Shown: positions 60,428-64,000 of the stretch, one piece after another
How the letters are laid out: every line of letters begins with the position of its first letter
Numbering within the stretch: position 1 is the first letter of the stretch
Assembly: GCA_016125555.1 (NCBI GenBank)
Contig: WGLN01000008.1
Span: 124,001-188,000, forward strand
Direction: 5' to 3'
Length of the DNA: 64,000 nt
Source of the DNA: Porphyrobacter sp.
Lineage (GTDB): Bacteria > Pseudomonadota > Alphaproteobacteria > Sphingomonadales > Sphingomonadaceae
Made by a program: the position numbers and the translations under genes
The notes under the pieces: model-generated
Told to the model about the DNA's origin: nothing
The model's input: the letters and a program-made list of their open reading frames with translations, nothing else
The model's database searches: none

Positions 60428-61645
60428 ATGGATGCGCTCTTTCGATTTCTCGGCAGCCAGCCGCCCTGGCTGCAGGCGCTGATCGGGATCGTCGCGCTGG
60501 CGGTCGCGGCGCTGGCCGTAAACTACCTGCTCAAGCACGTGATCCTGCGCGCCGCCGCGCCGTGGCTCGACCGCAGGAGCAAGACGATCGACAAGGCGGT
60601 CGGCTGGCTGGTCACCGTGATCCCGCTGCTGATCGTGGCGAACGGCATCTACCTCGTGCCCTACCTTGCCCCGCGGGCGCAGGAGGTGGTGGCGAACGGG
60701 GCGCAGACGCTGATCGTGCTGTCGGTGGCATTGGCGATCGTCAAGGCGCTGACCTATCTCAACGAGCTCTACGAACGCCTGCCGCAATCGCGCAACCGGC
60801 CGATCAAGGGCTATCTGCAGGTCGTCAAGATCATCGTCCTGTGCGGGGCGGCGCTGATCGTCATCTCGATCCTGATCGACCAGTCGCCGCTGCTGCTGCT
60901 GTCGGGGCTGGGCGCGGTCACCGCGGTGCTGCTGCTGGTGTTCAAGGACACCATCCTCAGCCTCGTCGCCAGCGTCCAGCTTTCCACCAACGACATGCTG
61001 CGGGTGGGCGACTGGATCGCCATGCCGAGCATGGATGCCGATGGCGACGTCATCGACATCTCGCTGCACACCGTGAAGGTGCAGAACTTCGACAAGACGA
61101 TCACCACCATCCCGACCCACAAGCTGGTGTCGGATTCCTATCGCAACTGGCGCGGGATGCGGGACGCGGGTGCGCGGCGGATCAAGCGCGCGCTGCCGAT
61201 CGACCAGAGCACGATCCGTTTCCTTTCGGACGAGGAGGTGGCCGCGCTCCACCGTTTCCGCCTGCTGCGGCCCTATCTCGCTGAAAAGCAGGCCGAGATC
61301 GCCGAGTGGAACGCGCGCGAGATCGCGGGCGAGGAGAACCCGGTCAACCGCCGGCGGCTGACCAATCTCGGCACCTTCCGCGCCTATGCGATCAACTACC
61401 TGCGCCACCATCCGCGGCTGAACCCCGATCTCACGCTGCTGGTGCGCCAGCTCGAGCCCGGGCCGCAGGGCCTGCCGCTCGAACTCTACTGTTTCGCGGC
61501 GACGACGGTCTGGGCGGAATACGAAGGCATCCAGTCGGACATCTTCGACCACATGCTCTCGATCCTGCCCGAGTTCCACTTGCGGCTGTTCCAGGAGCCT
61601 TCGGGGGTCGACTTCAACGCTCTGACGACTGCCGACCGGATCTAG
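60428..61645 (+). CDS. MscS-family mechanosensitive channel
   Basis: A 405-residue membrane channel of the MscS type. Several helices (ALIGIVALAVAALAVNYLLK, WLVTVIPLLIVANGIYLV, IIVLCGAALIVISILIDQ) precede the pore-lining and beta domain (LLLLSGLGAVTAVLLLVFKD, MLRVGDWIAMPSMDADGDVI, then KTITTIPTHKL). A long hydrophilic C-terminus follows. It is of the larger YbdG/YnaI-type. ATG at 60428 or 60407. Confidence 0.93.
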   Translation: MDALFRFLGSQPPWLQALIGIVALAVAALAVNYLLKHVILRAAAPWLDRRSKTIDKAVGWLVTVIPLLIVANGIYLVPYLAPRAQEVVANGAQTLIVLSVALAIVKALTYLNELYERLPQSRNRPIKGYLQVVKIIVLCGAALIVISILIDQSPLLLLSGLGAVTAVLLLVFKDTILSLVASVQLSTNDMLRVGDWIAMPSMDADGDVIDISLHTVKVQNFDKTITTIPTHKLVSDSYRNWRGMRDAGARRIKRALPIDQSTIRFLSDEEVAALHRFRLLRPYLAEKQAEIAEWNAREIAGEENPVNRRRLTNLGTFRAYAINYLRHHPRLNPDLTLLVRQLEPGPQGLPLELYCFAATTVWAEYEGIQSDIFDHMLSILPEFHLRLFQEPSGVDFNALTTADRI

Positions 61646-61688
61646 ACCGCCCTGCGCGGCGAGCGCCTGCCAGGCTGCCGCAAAAAAA

Positions 61689-61717
61689 GGGCCCGGCGGC
61701 ATCGCTGCCCCGGGCCC
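61689..61717. terminator. Terminator between the MscS-type gene and ctrA
   Basis: GGGCCCGG (61689-61696) pairs with CCGGGCCC (61710-61717) around a 13-nt loop that has further pairing. On the minus strand it is followed by seven T residues, 27 bp past the ctrA stop, so it is a strong intrinsic terminator for ctrA. On the plus strand ACTCTTGTT follows, weaker. Confidence 0.88.
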
Positions 61718-61743
61718 ACTCTTGTTCACTCAGGAGATGTCTT

Positions 61744-62439
61744 TCAGGCGGCTTCGGCTTCTTCATTGGGATCGCGCAGCACATAGCCGCGGCCCCACAC
61801 GGTCTCGATGTAGTTCTCGCCCCCGCAGGCCAGCGACAGCTTCTTGCGCAGCTTGCAGATGAACACGTCGATGATCTTGAGTTCGGGCTCGTCCATCCCG
61901 CCGTAGAGGTGGTTGAGGAACATTTCCTTGGTCAGCGTGGTGCCCTTGCGCAAGCTGAGCAGCTCGAGCATCGCGTATTCCTTGCCGGTCAGGTGCACGC
62001 GGGCGCCATCGACCTCGACGGTCTTGGCATCGAGGTTCACCGACAGCTTGCCGGTGCGGATAACCGACTGGCTGTGGCCCTTCGAACGGCGCACCACGGC
62101 GTGGATGCGGGCGACCAGTTCCTCGCGGTGGAACGGCTTGGTCACGTAATCGTCGGCGCCGAAGCCGAAGCTGCGGACCTTGGAATCCATTTCCGAGATG
62201 CCCGACAGGATCAGCACCGGGGTCTGCACCTTGGCGACGCGCAGCTTCTTCAGCACATCGTAGCCGTGCATGTCGGGCAGGTTCAGGTCGAGCAGGATGA
62301 TGTCGTAATCATACAGTTTGCCGAGATCGAGGCCTTCCTCGCCGAGGTCGGTCGAATAGACATTGAAGCCTTCGGTCGTGAGCATGAGCTCGATCGCCTT
62401 GGCGGTGGTCGGTTCGTCTTCGATCAGCAGCACGCGCAT
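61744..62439 (-). CDS. ctrA: Cell-cycle response regulator CtrA
   Basis: A 231-residue OmpR-type regulator. Acidic pair EDE at 7-9, phosphoacceptor Asp51 in [40 protein letters not shown] and the winged-helix domain with [29 protein letters not shown] and [15 protein letters not shown] match CtrA across alphaproteobacteria. CtrA controls motility, division and, in several species, GTA expression. The upstream region has features of cell-cycle control (TTAA repeats, two GANTC sites). The end EEAEAA fits the degradation-tag type (ends in two Ala). Confidence 0.97.
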   Translation of the reverse strand: MRVLLIEDEPTTAKAIELMLTTEGFNVYSTDLGEEGLDLGKLYDYDIILLDLNLPDMHGYDVLKKLRVAKVQTPVLILSGISEMDSKVRSFGFGADDYVTKPFHREELVARIHAVVRRSKGHSQSVIRTGKLSVNLDAKTVEVDGARVHLTGKEYAMLELLSLRKGTTLTKEMFLNHLYGGMDEPELKIIDVFICKLRKKLSLACGGENYIETVWGRGYVLRDPNEEAEAA

Positions 62440-62493
62440 GGCTGGTCCCCTGTTTGCCCCTGGTAACCCCCGCTTAGGAGAGGTTGCCGTGAA

Positions 62494-62572
62494 TTAACCA
62501 CGTCGCTTCTCACCAAAAAAGGTTAATAAGAGGTTTAAGACGTTAACGTCTTGCCGGTGAGTCTTTCGAGTC
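62494..62572 (-). promoter_or_regulatory. ctrA upstream control region with TTAA boxes, palindrome and GANTC sites
   Basis: Between rpoN and ctrA. TTAA occurs at 62494, 62523, 62535 and 62543, two of them spaced 8 bp apart (62523-62538), close to the CtrA box TTAA-N7-TTAA. A perfect 16-bp palindrome AAGACGTTAACGTCTT spans 62537-62552. GAGTC (a GANTC, CcrM methylation site) occurs at 62559-62563 and 62568-62572, about 120-135 bp before the ctrA start. Such sites control ctrA in Caulobacter; their use here is inferred. Confidence 0.65.
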
Positions 62573-62642
62573 ACACCCCGCTCCGTCAGAATTCGGTCGC
62601 AGGGATAGGGGTTTAGGCGGGCCTCGTCTGTCAGGAAAAACG

Positions 62643-64000
62643 CTAGGACAAGCCGGCCAGCTTCTTCGCCCGGCGCCGCTCGGCGCTTGAGCCGAGGCCG
62701 ATCGCCTCGCGGTATTTCGCCACGGTGCGCCGCGCAAGGTCGAAGCCCTCGGTCTTGAGCATGTCGGCAAGCTGCTGGTCGGACAGGACTTTCTTGGCAT
62801 CCTCGGCATCGATCAGCGCCTTGATGCGCGCCTTGATCGCTTCCGAGGAGGCGCCTTCGCCGTCGGCGCCTTCTCCGATCCGGCCGACTCCGCTGGTGAA
62901 GAAATACTTGAGCTCGAAGGTCCCGCGCGGGCAGGCGAGATACTTGTTGCTGGTCACGCGGCTGACCGTGCTTTCGTGCATCTCGATTCGCTCGGCCACC
63001 TCGCGCAAGGTGAGCGGGCGCAGTTCGGACACGCCGCGGCGGAAGAACCCGTCCTGCTGGCGCACGATCTCGGCGGCGGTCTTGAGGATCGTCTTCTGCC
63101 GCTGATCGAGCGCACGGATCAGCCAGTGCGCATCGGCGAGCTTCTCCTTGAGCCAGCCCTGCGAGGCCTTGTCCGATGCCCCGCCGCCGAGTTCGAGGAA
63201 ATAGCCGCGATTGACCACCAGCCGCGGCAGCGTGTCCTCGTTGAGCGCGATGTCCCAGCCGCCGCTGGCATTGGCGGTGAGCAGGATGTCCGGCACCACC
63301 GCGCTCGCCGCCGACGGCGCGAAGGCGAGGCCGGGCTTGGGGTTGTAGCTGCGCAGTTCGCGCAGCATGTCGGCGAAGTCCTCGTCGTCGACCCGGCACA
63401 GCCGCTTCAGCCGCTCGACCTCGCCGCGCGCGACCAGTTCGAGATTGGCGATGAGCGCCGCCATGCAGGGATCGTAGCGGTCCGCCTCGCGCGCCTGAAT
63501 GGCGATGCATTCGGCGAGATCGCGCGCGCCCACGCCCGAAGGATCGAGGGTCTGGACGAGCGCCAGCGCGGCCTCGACCTCGGCCAATTCGACCCCGAGA
63601 TCGCTCGCCACGTCCTCGAGCGCGGTGGCAAGATAGCCCGCGTCGTCGAGCAATCCGATGATCGCCCGTGCGATGAAGGCCGCCCGTGCATCGGGGGCGA
63701 CCGCGCCGACCTGGCTTTCGAGATGTTCCGCCAGCGTCACCTCGGCGGCGCGCAGCTGCTCCCAATCGGGCAAGTCGTCGAAGTCGCCCCCGCTCGTCGC
63801 CGCCGCGCCCCATTCGGCGTCGCGCAGCGTCGGCGCCGCGCCGTCGCCGGTGTCCCAGTCGCGGTCGACCGAGGCGAGGTCGAGCGGCGCATCCCCTTCG
63901 CCGCCGCCGCGCAGCATCAGCTCGTCGGCAGAGGAATCCTCGGCTGACAAAAGCTCGGGCTCGGCGCGCTCGGGTTCGTCGGCGGCGGGCGCGGCGGTGT
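62643..64000 (-). CDS. rpoN: RNA polymerase sigma-54 factor, N-terminus beyond window
   Basis: At least 452 residues are open to the right edge, so the start lies beyond 64000. The frame covers an acidic linker, the core-binding domain (LEDVASDLGVELAEVEAALA, TLDPSGVGARDLAECIAIQ), the helix-turn-helix and the RpoN box ARRTVAKYREAIGLG (exact core ARRTVAKYRE). The Q-rich activator-binding region I is missing only because of the window edge. A matching -24/-12 promoter stands before glnK at 8.6 kb. Confidence 0.96.
   Translation of the reverse strand, partial: TAAPAADEPERAEPELLSAEDSSADELMLRGGGEGDAPLDLASVDRDWDTGDGAAPTLRDAEWGAAATSGGDFDDLPDWEQLRAAEVTLAEHLESQVGAVAPDARAAFIARAIIGLLDDAGYLATALEDVASDLGVELAEVEAALALVQTLDPSGVGARDLAECIAIQAREADRYDPCMAALIANLELVARGEVERLKRLCRVDDEDFADMLRELRSYNPKPGLAFAPSAASAVVPDILLTANASGGWDIALNEDTLPRLVVNRGYFLELGGGASDKASQGWLKEKLADAHWLIRALDQRQKTILKTAAEIVRQQDGFFRRGVSELRPLTLREVAERIEMHESTVSRVTSNKYLACPRGTFELKYFFTSGVGRIGEGADGEGASSEAIKARIKALIDAEDAKKVLSDQQLADMLKTEGFDLARRTVAKYREAIGLGSSAERRRAKKLAGLS

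Overview
The window looks like chromosome of a GC-rich alphaproteobacterium of the order Sphingomonadales, most likely an Erythrobacter/Porphyrobacter-type member of the Erythrobacteraceae. The reasons are CtrA and DivK cell-cycle regulators, a Usg-family gene, a serine palmitoyltransferase with its own acyl carrier protein (sphingolipid synthesis), a DksA with most zinc cysteines missing, and a gene-transfer-agent (GTA) cluster of the Rhodobacter capsulatus type. The lineage is inferred from gene content and protein similarity by eye; no database was searched.

Layout. 1-8.5 kb: two tandem AraC-type regulators (the first cut by the window edge), then pheS-pheT-SDR dehydrogenase with 4-bp overlaps, prfC, an alpha/beta hydrolase and a flavin-type oxidase. 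8.6-10.4 kb: glnK-amtB behind a textbook sigma-54 promoter; rpoN itself lies at the right edge. 10.7-14.2 kb (minus strand): GMC oxidoreductase, sterol-desaturase-family protein, a small membrane protein and a sulfurtransferase/phosphatase-like protein. 14.4-21.4 kb (plus strand): double cold-shock-domain protein, argD-argF-hslO, a secreted DUF3617-like protein, queC and an MFS transporter. 21.7-22.8 kb: an OmpA-family porin with a run of 29 prolines.

22.98-36.89 kb (minus strand) holds an apparently intact GTA cluster of 18 genes read from 36.9 kb leftwards: small and large terminase, portal, a membrane-anchored small protein, prohead protease, capsid, connector, a 58-residue micro-gene, tail terminator, major tail protein, two tail chaperones, a short tape measure, a large fused g12, hub, NlpC/P60 peptidase, a shortened megatron/host-specificity protein and a DUF2793 protein. 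Nearly all genes overlap by a few bases. The two notable gaps flank the capsid gene, and both can form strong RNA stem-loops. A single promoter (TTGACA, 17 bp, TATCAA) with a perfect 17-bp palindrome just upstream precedes the first gene. No integrase, repressor, lysis or replication gene is present, which fits a domesticated GTA rather than a prophage.

37-49 kb: usg, spt-acp, an orphan PycTM (Pycsar-effector-type) membrane protein, divK, a plus-strand string of small metabolic enzymes, dksA, a PilZ protein, an oligopeptide-type binding lipoprotein, and kynA-kynU. 49-64 kb: HNH nuclease, gluQRS, cobalamin adenosyltransferase, 3-hydroxyacyl-CoA dehydrogenase, mutS, maeB, a DUF892 protein, trmB, mscS-type channel, ctrA and the 3' part of rpoN. 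CtrA and DivK, whose relatives influence GTA production in other alphaproteobacteria, are thus within 26 kb of the GTA structural genes.
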